Source of the DNA: Actinomycetota bacterium
GTDB lineage: Bacteria > Actinomycetota > UBA4738 > G016210805
DNA: 7,593 nt
Assembly: GCA_016210805.1 (NCBI GenBank)
Contig: JACQTL010000162.1
Span: 1 to 7,593, forward strand
Direction of reading: 5' to 3'
Shown: positions 1 through 5,528 of the stretch, piece by piece
Layout of the letters: each line of letters starts with the position of its first letter
Position numbering within the stretch: the first letter of the stretch is position 1
Position numbers and translations under genes: made by a program
Notes under the pieces: generated by a model
Database searches by the model: none
What the model saw: the letters and a program-made list of their open reading frames with translations, nothing else
What the model was told of the DNA's origin: nothing

Positions 1-84
1 GACCCACCCCGCTGCCCCCTGTGCGCGTGCCCCCTGGAGGAGAGCCGCATGGGCCCCGGCCTCTGGCCCACCGACCCGACCTAG
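1..84 (+). CDS. C-terminal fragment of an unidentified protein (partial, enters from left edge)
   Basis: Frame 1 is open from the window edge to a TAG at 82-84 and encodes 27 residues with a Cys-Pro-Leu-Cys-Ala-Cys motif near residues 5-10, ending in a Trp-Pro-Thr-Asp-Pro-Thr tail. Nearly every codon ends in G or C. A CxxC-type tail could be a small metal-binding or structural motif, but the piece is too short to assign to a family. Its stop overlaps the stop of the convergent minus-strand gene (CTA at 81-83), a compact tail-to-tail arrangement common in small-intergenic genomes. An internal ATG at 49 with a good Shine-Dalgarno sequence (GGAGG at 36-40) would yield only 11 residues and is probably a coincidence. 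The sequence left of the window would settle whether this is a real gene end. Confidence 0.4.
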   Translation, partial: DPPRCPLCACPLEESRMGPGLWPTDPT

Positions 85-317
85 CCGCCGCTACCCTCCA
101 CGACCCGGGTGGCGATGGCGCGGGCCTCGTCGAGGCGGGTGCGGTCGACGAAGAGCCTGACCCCGTGCTCCCAGACCTGGGAGAAGAACCCGGGCTCCTT
201 GTACCACCACACGATCCCGGCCCGCTCGAGCTCGCCGGCGATCTCGTCGGCGGCCGCCCGGGTGAACTGGCCGAGGTGGACCGTGCGCACGGTGGGGTCG
301 TCGTGCATCCCTCCCAT
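81..317 (-). CDS. Small DUF2007-like alpha/beta protein
   Basis: This encodes about 78 residues, or 75 if the second ATG at 308 is used. The predicted order is a beta strand (VRTVHLG, residues 10-16), a long amphipathic helix (about 19-34), a strand with the aromatic run IVWWYKEPG, a further strand (GVRLFVD, 52-58) and a C-terminal helix rich in Asp, Glu, Ala and Arg. This small ferredoxin-like pattern, with a helix ending in 'ERAGI', resembles the DUF2007 'putative signal transducing protein' family, whose function is unknown. The resemblance is recalled from pattern, not searched. There is no signal peptide, so it is probably cytoplasmic. The start is uncertain: ATG 317 has no Shine-Dalgarno sequence, while for ATG 308 a GGGAGG lies only one base upstream, too close to work normally. 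It is divergent from the gene at 345 and its stop overlaps the stop of the fragment on the left. Confidence 0.75.
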   Translation of the reverse strand: MGGMHDDPTVRTVHLGQFTRAAADEIAGELERAGIVWWYKEPGFFSQVWEHGVRLFVDRTRLDEARAIATRVVEGSGG

Positions 318-332
318 CGTCGCACGCTTCGC

Positions 333-338
333 TACGCT
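333..338 (+). promoter_or_regulatory. Candidate -10 box (TACGCT) for the gene at 345
   Basis: TACGCT fits the actinobacterial TANNNT -10 pattern and ends six bases before GTG 345, so transcription would begin at the start codon (leaderless). No convincing -35 box is seen. The assignment depends on GTG 345 being the true start. Confidence 0.35.
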
Positions 339-344
339 CGACCG

Positions 345-821
345 GTGCGCAGGTACACGACCAGGCAGCTGATCTGGCTGGAGTCGTCCCGGCGTCGTCT
401 GCCCGAGGTGGGCGGGATGGCCGGGCTCGTGGCCTCCGCGCCCCGCCGGGCCGCCCGGCCCCGGAGCGTGGGCCTGTCCTGGGACGACCTGGAGGGCTGG
501 CTGCGGGAGCGGCCGGACGGCCTGCCCCCCGAGGACGCCCGCGAGCTCGCCGAGGCGCTCCGACCGGACGTGGAGGAGCTCTTCGCCCGGTGGCCCCGGC
601 TGGCCGAAGCCGACGACGACGCCCGGCGTGCGGCGGTGGCCGCCCTTTCCTTCGGCGACTCTCGGGCCGCGTTCACCGAGATCGAGGAACGGGTGACGGC
701 CCTCTCCGACTGGGCGGGCCTCACCGATCTCTTCGAGGAGGTCGCGGCGGACCCCCTCACCTCCCGGGCCAGGGCCCTCCTCGCGACGTACCTGGAGATC
801 CACCCCGGCCTCCAGCCGTAG
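345..821 (+). CDS. Helical protein of unknown function
   Basis: The 158-residue reading starts at GTG 345. I do not recognise the family. The body from about residue 44 onward (SWDDLEGWLRERPDGLPPED...) is acidic and helical, with no cysteines, membrane segments or signal peptide. It has a Trp-rich N-terminal helix, a central 'LRPDVEELFARWPRLAEADDDARR' type segment and a C-terminal helix ending in HPGLQP. The start is a choice between two sites. GTG 345 has no Shine-Dalgarno sequence but lies exactly where a leaderless transcript from TACGCT (333-338) would begin, and codons between 345 and 416 already show coding-like third-position bias (21 of 24 end in G/C). ATG 417 has GAGGTG at 405-410 with 6-base spacing and would give 134 residues. 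The gene converges on the luciferase-like gene with only 10 bases between their stops. Confidence 0.7.
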   Translation: MRRYTTRQLIWLESSRRRLPEVGGMAGLVASAPRRAARPRSVGLSWDDLEGWLRERPDGLPPEDARELAEALRPDVEELFARWPRLAEADDDARRAAVAALSFGDSRAAFTEIEERVTALSDWAGLTDLFEEVAADPLTSRARALLATYLEIHPGLQP

Positions 822-831
822 GGAGCCCGGC

Positions 832-1689
832 TCAGAGGACGGCTTCGGCCAGGCGGTCGACCTGGTCGGGGTCCGACACCGTCGGGTCGAGGATCAGGTC
901 GTCGATCCCGGCATCCTCGAAGCGGCCCACGGTCTCCCGGACCGCCTCCACCGACGTCGGGATGGACTCCGCGAACCCCCGCTCCGCCCCGCCGAAGTAG
1001 GCGTAGTAGTCGAGGATCGAGCGCCGGGCCCGGTCCCCCTCGCCGATCGAGAAGTAGGCGAGGGCCATGATCCTGGGCTCGCCGGGGTGGCCCGCCTCGC
1101 TCCAGGCGGCCCGCACGCGCTCCGCGAACGACGCGGCCTGCTCGGGGCCGCTGCCGCCCGCGGTCCATCCGGCGCCGAAGCGCACCGTGCGGCGGATGGC
1201 GGCCTCCGAGCTCCCCCCGATCATGATCGGGATCCCGTCGGGCCGGACGGGGGATGGCGTCACGGGGAGCGTCGCGCCGTCCGGGACCTCGCCGCGCCAC
1301 AGGCGGCCCATGGTCTCCAGCATCTCGTCCGTCCGGCTGCCCCTCGTCTCGAAATCGACCCCCACGAGCTCGAAGTCGTCCCTGCGCGTTCCCACGCCCA
1401 CGCCGAGGAGCATCCGGCCGCCGGAGATCCGGTCGATCGTGGCGGCCTCCTTGGCCAGGAGGACGGGGTCGCGGGTCGGGGCCAGCAGGATGTTGGTGAA
1501 CAGCTCGACCCTCTCGGTGACGGCGGCCGCGGCCGCCAGCGAGACCAGCGAATCGAGGCTCGGGTACGCCACGCGGCCGATCGTGGCCAGCGCGGAGAAG
1601 CCCGCCGCGTCCGCCCGCCGGGCCCAATCCACGATCTCGGGCCCCCGAGTACCGGTCGCCGTGTTCGGCAGCCCGATCCCGATGCGCAT
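832..1689 (-). CDS. Luciferase-like (LLM class) flavin/F420-dependent oxidoreductase
   Basis: The 285-residue protein belongs to the bacterial luciferase-like TIM-barrel family, which uses FMN or coenzyme F420 for oxidation or reduction of diverse substrates. The first barrel strand is MRIGIGLPN (1-9). The family pattern RISGGRMLLGVGVGTRRDDF lies at 87-106. The phosphate-binding strand and turn PIMIGGSSEAAIRRT is at 154-168, followed by the typical FGAGW at 171-175. Actinobacterial members of this shape are often annotated as F420-dependent, but cofactor and substrate cannot be read from the sequence. ATG 1689 is chosen because GGAGGAGG (1694-1701) lies directly upstream; an ATG 60 bases further out adds residues that do not fit the family. 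It may be transcribed with the lipoprotein gene upstream, although a 93-base gap with a hairpin lies between. Length is normal to slightly short for the family. Confidence 0.93.
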   Translation of the reverse strand: MRIGIGLPNTATGTRGPEIVDWARRADAAGFSALATIGRVAYPSLDSLVSLAAAAAVTERVELFTNILLAPTRDPVLLAKEAATIDRISGGRMLLGVGVGTRRDDFELVGVDFETRGSRTDEMLETMGRLWRGEVPDGATLPVTPSPVRPDGIPIMIGGSSEAAIRRTVRFGAGWTAGGSGPEQAASFAERVRAAWSEAGHPGEPRIMALAYFSIGEGDRARRSILDYYAYFGGAERGFAESIPTSVEAVRETVGRFEDAGIDDLILDPTVSDPDQVDRLAEAVL

Positions 1690-1693
1690 GCGC

Positions 1694-1701
1694 CCTCCTC
1701 C
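1694..1701 (-). promoter_or_regulatory. Ribosome binding site of the luciferase-like gene
   Basis: GGAGGAGG on the minus strand lies 4 bases upstream of ATG 1689 (7 from the first GGAGG unit). It is the strongest Shine-Dalgarno sequence on this strand and fixes the start of the oxidoreductase. Confidence 0.85.
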
Positions 1702-1732
1702 CAGGTCTCGTCCCGGCACGGCTTCCAACCGG

Positions 1733-1766
1733 CCGCGGGGTGGGGCCATTCCGGGGAATCCCGCGG
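1733..1766. other. Nested inverted repeat between lipoprotein and oxidoreductase genes
   Basis: The outer arms CCCGCGG (1760-1766) and CCGCGGG (1733-1739) are perfectly complementary over 7 bases. Inside the 20-base loop is a second inverted repeat, ATTCC-GG-GGAAT (1748-1759). No T-run follows on the minus strand, so a standard intrinsic terminator is doubtful. It could be an RNA structure limiting read-through from the lipoprotein gene into the oxidoreductase gene, or an operator. In DNA this rich in G and C, a 7-base CG stem can arise by chance. Confidence 0.4.
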
Positions 1767-1782
1767 CGGGGGCGGGCCGGCC

Positions 1783-2196
1783 TCAGCGCAGCGGGCCGCA
1801 GGCCGCACCCACGAACACGCGGAGGGCCAGGTACCCCTGGCCCACGGCCAGGGCCTCGATGCACAGGGGCGTGCCGGCCACTATCGCCTCGACGTCGGCC
1901 TCCGGCATCCGGCGCCATCCGTCGCCGCCGGCGGGCTCGAAGAACCGCGTGGCCTCCCCGGCCAGGCGCTCCAGGCGGAGCCGGGTCCCCTCCCGCTCCA
2001 CGACGGTGAGGGCGTCCCCAAAGACCCCCTCGCTCTGCCCGGCCACCCACACCACCGGGGGCTGGCCGGGTACGACGGTGGCCCGTCCGGCCACCGGGGA
2101 GGGCACGGGCTCCAGGCCCTCGGGCACCCGGTCGCACGCGGCCAGCGCCGCGGCGGCCAGGGCCAGCGAGACGAGCCGAACCACGCCGGGAGGCAC
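1783..2196 (-). CDS. Small secreted lipoprotein of unknown function
   Basis: The 137-residue protein has a lipoprotein signal peptide: a short N-terminus with one Arg (R7), a hydrophobic Leu/Ala/Val core (8-20) and a lipobox Leu-Ala-Ala-Cys with the acylated Cys at 21. The mature part starts CDRVPEG and should be anchored outside the cytoplasmic membrane. It has a Pro/Val-rich linker (about 28-50), a likely beta-rich domain, and only two further cysteines (C112 and C133), which could form a disulfide. I do not recognise the domain. The start is GTG 2196; a second GTG four codons downstream would also leave an intact signal peptide, and neither has a good Shine-Dalgarno sequence. It is divergent from etfB (111 bases between starts) and on the same strand as the oxidoreductase gene 93 bases downstream. 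Confidence 0.8.
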   Translation of the reverse strand: MPPGVVRLVSLALAAAALAACDRVPEGLEPVPSPVAGRATVVPGQPPVVWVAGQSEGVFGDALTVVEREGTRLRLERLAGEATRFFEPAGGDGWRRMPEADVEAIVAGTPLCIEALAVGQGYLALRVFVGAACGPLR

Positions 2197-2232
2197 GGCG
2201 CCATCTTCGCACCGCTGCCAAGGCGAGCGAGG

Positions 2233-2260
2233 TTCAGGGGCGAGCGAGTTCGGGTAGGAT
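2233..2260 (+). promoter_or_regulatory. Candidate promoter of etfBA
   Basis: TAGGAT at 2255-2260 fits the TANNNT -10 pattern. A poor -35-like TTCAGG lies at 2233-2238, 16 bases upstream. The predicted start of transcription, near 2267, leaves a leader of about 40 bases that carries the etfB Shine-Dalgarno sequence. The site lies between the divergent lipoprotein and etfB genes. Confidence 0.4.
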
Positions 2261-2296
2261 GGGCCCGCCGGGTGGGTGCCGGCCTTCTTTGTGTGC

Positions 2297-2302
2297 GGAG
2301 GT
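2297..2302 (+). promoter_or_regulatory. Ribosome binding site fixing the TTG start of etfB
   Basis: GGAGGT lies 4 bases before TTG 2307. It supports TTG over the ATG at 2259, which would add 16 residues (starting MGPPGGC) that do not fit the family. The family N-terminus MNIVVCVKRVPD begins exactly at this TTG. Confidence 0.85.
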
Positions 2303-2306
2303 CCAG

Positions 2307-3089
2307 TTGAACATCGTCGTATGCGTGAAGCGCGTGCCCGACACCGCGGCCGAGAAGAAGCTCGATCCCGAGGACTTCACCCTCGACCGGGAGTCGGTGG
2401 AGAGCATCATGAACCCGGTCGACGAGTACGGGGTCGAGGAAGCACTCCGCCTGAAGGACGAGCACGGCGGGGAGGTCACGATCCTCACGATGGGCCCGGA
2501 GCCGGCCGAGAAGCAGGCCGTGCGCAAGGCCCTGGCCCTCGGCGCCGACAGGGGCGTGCTGGTCACCGACGACGCCATCCACGGCTCCGACGCCCTGGCC
2601 ACCGCCTACGTGCTGGCCCTGGCCCTGGCCGACCTGGAGCCCGACCTCGTGATCCTCGGCTCCGAGTCCACCGACGCGCGGACCTCCCTCGTCCCCCAGG
2701 CCCTGGCCCAGCTCCTGGCCATGCCCGGCCTCACCAACGTGAAGAAGATCGAGGTCGCGGACGGCAAGGTCACCGTCCACCGCGAGGAGGAGGGAGGCCA
2801 CGCCGTGGTCGAGGCCTCGTTGCCGGCCGTCGTCTCGGTGGTCAAGGGGATCAACGAGCCCCGGTACGCCACCCTGAAGGGGATCATGTCCGCCAAGCAG
2901 AAACCCGTGGACGTCCTCTCCGGCGACGACATCGGGCTGGATCCCGCCGAGGTGGGCCTGGCCGGCTCCAGGACCGAGGTCGTCGAGGCCGTGCCCCGTC
3001 CCCCGAAGGAGCAGGGAACCATCGTCCAGGACGAGGGGGACGGCGCCGCCAAGCTCGCCGACTTCCTCCAGCAGAACAAGTTCGTGTGA
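2307..3089 (+). CDS. etfB: Electron transfer flavoprotein, beta subunit
   Basis: The 260-residue protein is full length for EtfB, which pairs with EtfA to form the soluble FAD/AMP heterodimer that takes electrons from acyl-CoA dehydrogenases and related flavoenzymes and passes them to ETF:quinone oxidoreductase. Recognisable parts are the N-terminal strand NIVVCVKRVPDT (2-13), the NPVDEYGVEEALRLK block (36-50), GADRGVLVTDD (79-89), and a nucleotide-binding loop STDARTSLVPQALA (121-134). The recognition loop NEPRYATLKGIMSAKQK (183-199) contains Leu190, which aligns with the leucine of human EtfB (L195) that docks on acyl-CoA dehydrogenases. It starts with TTG behind a good Shine-Dalgarno sequence. 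etfA follows after 15 bases, so the two form an operon. No Fix-type oxidoreductase or ferredoxin gene is adjacent, so nothing here suggests a bifurcating FixABCX system; the mode cannot be proven from the sequence alone. Confidence 0.97.
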   Translation: MNIVVCVKRVPDTAAEKKLDPEDFTLDRESVESIMNPVDEYGVEEALRLKDEHGGEVTILTMGPEPAEKQAVRKALALGADRGVLVTDDAIHGSDALATAYVLALALADLEPDLVILGSESTDARTSLVPQALAQLLAMPGLTNVKKIEVADGKVTVHREEEGGHAVVEASLPAVVSVVKGINEPRYATLKGIMSAKQKPVDVLSGDDIGLDPAEVGLAGSRTEVVEAVPRPPKEQGTIVQDEGDGAAKLADFLQQNKFV

Positions 3090-3104
3090 GGAAGCGAGAT
3101 CGCC

Positions 3105-4085
3105 ATGGGTGAGTTCTGGGTCGTCATCGATCACGAGGCGGGCGAGCCCCGCAAGGTGTCCCTCCAGATGCTCTCGGCCGGGCGGACCCACTCCGGCGAG
3201 CTCGGCCACGACCTGGTCGCCGTGTTCACCGGAGCGGCGTACGACGGGTCGAGGGAGCGCGTGGCCCGGTACGGGCCGGCCCGGGTGCTGATCGCCGAGA
3301 GCGACGAGTTCGAGTCGCACCCCGTCCAGCCGGTGATCGAGACCCTCGCCGGGCTGGTCGCCGAGAGGAAGCCGGACGTCGTGGCCTTCGCCAGCACGCC
3401 GTACGGCAAGGACCTGGCCTCGGGGGTCGCCGCCAGGGTCCGGGCCGGGGTCCTGGCCGACGTGGTGGACCTGGAGGTGGCCGACGGGGACCTGGTCTGC
3501 GGGATGAGCGTGTTCGGCGGAGCCACGAACGTGCGGTGCAGGGTGAAGGGCAGCCCGAAGATAGTGTGCCTGAAGCCCAACGCGTTCGTGGCCGAGGAGT
3601 CGCCGTCGGAGCCGGCCGAGGAGCGGGTGGACGTACGGATATCCGACGACGCCCGGGCGGCGAAGGTCACCGAGCGCGTCCAGGAGGAGGCGGCCGGGCG
3701 GCCCAACGTCGAGGAGGCCGCCATCATCGTCTCCGGAGGCCGGGGCCTCGGGGGTCCCGAGAACTTCAAGCTGGTCGAGGACCTGGCCGACGTGCTCGGC
3801 GCGGGGGTCGGCGCGTCCCGGGCCGCGGTGGACGCCGGGTGGTACCCCCACCAGCACCAGGTGGGCCAGACCGGCAAGACCGTCTCGCCGCAGCTCTACA
3901 TCGCCGTGGGGATCTCCGGCGCGATCCAGCACCGGGCCGGGATGCAGACCTCCAAGACGATCGTGGCCATCAACAAGGACGCCGACGCCCCCATCTTCAA
4001 GCTCGTGGACTTCGGCGTGGTCGGGGACCTGTTCAAGGTCGTCCCGGCGGTCACCGAGGAGCTCCGGAAGCGCAAGGGGAGCTGA
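3105..4085 (+). CDS. etfA: Electron transfer flavoprotein, alpha subunit
   Basis: The 326-residue protein is full length for EtfA, the subunit that holds most of the redox FAD. The N-terminal domain (about 1-190) is the variable adenine-nucleotide-alpha-hydrolase-like half. The C-terminal FAD domain contains SGGRGLGGPENF (210-221), GASRAAVDAGW (236-246), QVGQTGKTV (252-260) and the family signature LYIAVGISGAIQH followed by AGMQTSKTIVAIN (264-290). Arg239, Thr256 and His276 sit at the positions of human EtfA R249, T266 and H286, which contact the flavin, with a constant offset of ten. ATG 3105 is preceded by GAGGAAG (3088-3094) overlapping the etfB stop, and the gene is almost certainly cotranscribed with etfB. 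It ends 12 bases from the convergent cyclase gene. The close match to the mitochondrial C-terminal domain favours an ordinary dehydrogenase-linked ETF. Confidence 0.97.
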   Translation: MGEFWVVIDHEAGEPRKVSLQMLSAGRTHSGELGHDLVAVFTGAAYDGSRERVARYGPARVLIAESDEFESHPVQPVIETLAGLVAERKPDVVAFASTPYGKDLASGVAARVRAGVLADVVDLEVADGDLVCGMSVFGGATNVRCRVKGSPKIVCLKPNAFVAEESPSEPAEERVDVRISDDARAAKVTERVQEEAAGRPNVEEAAIIVSGGRGLGGPENFKLVEDLADVLGAGVGASRAAVDAGWYPHQHQVGQTGKTVSPQLYIAVGISGAIQHRAGMQTSKTIVAINKDADAPIFKLVDFGVVGDLFKVVPAVTEELRKRKGS

Positions 4086-4097
4086 GGCGGAGGGCGC

Positions 4098-5429
4098 TCA
4101 GCCCGTCGCCGCGTAGATCCGCCAGGTCCCCGGGACCCCCCTCAGGGTGTGCTCGCCCCGGTCCTCGAAGGCGATGCCCGCTCCGGCCGTGAGGTCCTTC
4201 ACCGTGCTCGAGGCGAGGACCTCGCCCGGCCCGGCCATCGCGGCGACGCGGGCTCCGATGTGCACAGCGATACCTCTCACGTCGTCGCCGGCCAGCTCGA
4301 TCTCTCCGGTGTGGACGCCCGCCCGCACGGCGAGCCCGAGGGGCTCCACCGCGGCCGAGACGGCCAGCGCGCAGCGGACCGCGCGGGCCGGGCCGTCGAA
4401 GGTGGCCAGGAACCCGTCCCCGGCCGTGTCGACCTCCCGCCCCCGGAACCGCTCGAGCTCCCGCCGGGCGGCGGCGTTGTGGGCCTCCAGCAGGTCGTGC
4501 CAACGGCGGTCCCCGAGGTCGGCGGCCCTCTTTGTCGACCCGACGATGTCGGTGAACAGCACGGTGGCCAGGACCCGGTGGGGCTCGCGTACCGCCGGGC
4601 GGCCGGTCAGGAACTCCTCCACTGCGTCCAGGACCTCGTCCTGGTTCCCGGTCCAGGCCAGGTGGTCCTCCCCGGGGAGCTCGATCAGCCTGGCCCCCGG
4701 GATGCGCGCAGCGATGTAGCGGGCCTCCTCGATGCTCGCGTCGCGGTCACCCACGCGGTGGAGCAGGAGGGTCGGCACCCTGACCAGGGGGAGCACGTCG
4801 CTCACGTCGATGTCGGTGTTCATCCGGGCCAGGGCCAGGGCCGCGCCGGGGCTGGCCCCCATCCGGAAGTACCTGTTCGCCCAAGCGGTGAAGGCCCGGT
4901 CCTCGGCCATGCTCGGGGCCAGGCCGGACAGGTCCATCCCCCCGCCCCAGTCGCGCTCCACCTCCTCGTACCAGGCCTCTCGCTCCTCGGGGGAGGGGGC
5001 CCACGGGTAGTCGGGGGACCACACGCGCTTGGCGAAGATCCCGAACGTCACCAGGGCGACGGTCCTCTGCGGGTAGGTCGCCGCGAAGAGCAGGCTCATG
5101 TTCCCGCCCTCGGAGTGGCCGAGGATGGCCGCCCGCTCCGAGCCGACGGCGTCCATCACCGCACGCACGTCGTCCATCCGCTCCTCGAGGGTGGGCGGGC
5201 GGTCGACGGGAACCGGGTCGGACATGCCCGTGCCCCGCTTGTCGAACAGGATCAGGCGTGAGAACGACGCGAGGCGGCGGAGGAACCTGGCCATGTGGGG
5301 CTCTTCCCAGGCGAGCTCGATGTGCGACACCCACCCGGGCACGTAGACCAGGTCGAAAGGGCCATCGCCGACCACCTGGTAGGCGACGTTGACGTCGCCG
5401 CTCCTCGCGTACCGCGTCTCGGGCTGCAC
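4098..5429 (-). CDS. Alpha/beta-hydrolase fused to a class III nucleotide cyclase
   Basis: The 443-residue protein has two domains and no signal peptide. Residues about 1-275 are an alpha/beta-hydrolase: the nucleophile elbow GHSEG gives Ser106, the acid is probably Asp228 (GDRD), and the histidine is His256 (GEDH). Residues about 285-443 are a class III cyclase domain of the kind that makes cAMP from ATP. The two metal-binding aspartates are present, Asp294 (FTDIVGST) and Asp338 (DTAGDGF), as are Asp383 (adenine pocket) and Arg394 (transition state). The usual adenine-specifying lysine is Asp334, and the usual transition-state asparagine is His390. This fusion type is common in actinobacteria; the hydrolase half may sense a small molecule, but its ligand is unknown. 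The start GTG 5429 has no Shine-Dalgarno sequence, and a TACGAT -10 box lies 7 bases upstream, suggesting leaderless translation. It converges on etfA (12-base gap) and diverges from the gene at 5529. Confidence 0.95.
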   Translation of the reverse strand: MQPETRYARSGDVNVAYQVVGDGPFDLVYVPGWVSHIELAWEEPHMARFLRRLASFSRLILFDKRGTGMSDPVPVDRPPTLEERMDDVRAVMDAVGSERAAILGHSEGGNMSLLFAATYPQRTVALVTFGIFAKRVWSPDYPWAPSPEEREAWYEEVERDWGGGMDLSGLAPSMAEDRAFTAWANRYFRMGASPGAALALARMNTDIDVSDVLPLVRVPTLLLHRVGDRDASIEEARYIAARIPGARLIELPGEDHLAWTGNQDEVLDAVEEFLTGRPAVREPHRVLATVLFTDIVGSTKRAADLGDRRWHDLLEAHNAAARRELERFRGREVDTAGDGFLATFDGPARAVRCALAVSAAVEPLGLAVRAGVHTGEIELAGDDVRGIAVHIGARVAAMAGPGEVLASSTVKDLTAGAGIAFEDRGEHTLRGVPGTWRIYAATG

Positions 5430-5436
5430 CGGGCCG

Positions 5437-5467
5437 ATCGTACGCCGGGGCCGGCCGCTTGCTCCAA
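5437..5467 (-). promoter_or_regulatory. Candidate promoter of the hydrolase-cyclase gene
   Basis: On the minus strand TACGAT (5437-5442) fits TANNNT, with TTGGAG (5462-5467) as a -35-like box at a long 19-base spacing. The predicted start of transcription is at 5429-5430, at or one base before GTG 5429, so the message would be essentially leaderless. Confidence 0.45.
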
Positions 5468-5487
5468 GGCCGTCGTGGTCGTATGCT
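5459..5487 (+). promoter_or_regulatory. Candidate promoter of the RHH-like gene
   Basis: TTGCTC (5459-5464) and TATGCT (5482-5487) are separated by 17 bases and fit a housekeeping-type promoter. The predicted start near 5494 leaves a leader of about 35 bases with a strong Shine-Dalgarno sequence. The -35 box overlaps that proposed for the divergent cyclase gene. Confidence 0.45.
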
Positions 5488-5498
5488 CTTGCAGTCGA

Positions 5499-5511
5499 GT
5501 AATGCTGTAAT
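5499..5511 (+). repeat. Short GTAAT direct repeat downstream of the predicted transcription start
   Basis: GTAAT occurs at 5499-5503 and 5507-5511, 8 bases apart start to start, in the AT-richer leader of the RHH-like gene. ATGCT is also repeated at 5483-5487 and 5502-5506. Ribbon-helix-helix regulators often bind short repeats like these. An operator role is inference, and five-base repeats can occur by chance. Confidence 0.25.
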
Positions 5512-5516
5512 CATCC

Positions 5517-5524
5517 GAGGAGGT
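5517..5524 (+). promoter_or_regulatory. Ribosome binding site of the RHH-like gene
   Basis: GAGGAGGT lies 4 bases before GTG 5529. It is one of the strongest Shine-Dalgarno matches in the window and fixes the start. Confidence 0.85.
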
Positions 5525-5528
5525 CGCG

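Noticed and set aside
50..70. Hairpin TGGGCC...GGCCCA as a terminator
   Set aside because: Only a 6-base GC stem with a 9-base loop and no T-run, lying inside a probable coding tail. Such palindromes are expected by chance at this GC content.
21..344. Extension of the plus-strand gene at 345 back to position 21
   Set aside because: This stretch is antisense to the coherent small alpha/beta protein on the minus strand, and its translation is Pro/Gly/Asp-rich without protein-like character.
332..2221. Very long minus-strand open frame (629 codons) spanning the region
   Set aside because: It runs in another frame of the luciferase-like and lipoprotein genes and antisense to the gene at 345. 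Its product is a low-complexity Arg/Gly/Pro string, typical of spurious frames in GC-rich DNA.
1881..3932. Minus-strand open frame of 683 codons antisense to etfBA
   Set aside because: The plus strand carries two unmistakable ETF subunits here. The antisense product is His/Gly/Asp-rich and matches nothing; it arises from stop-poor GC-rich sequence.
2307..4085. Electron-bifurcating (FixABCX-like) ETF
   Set aside because: No FixC/FixX or butyryl-CoA dehydrogenase gene is adjacent, and the EtfA C-terminal domain and EtfB recognition loop resemble the mitochondrial type. Not fully excluded, but unsupported.
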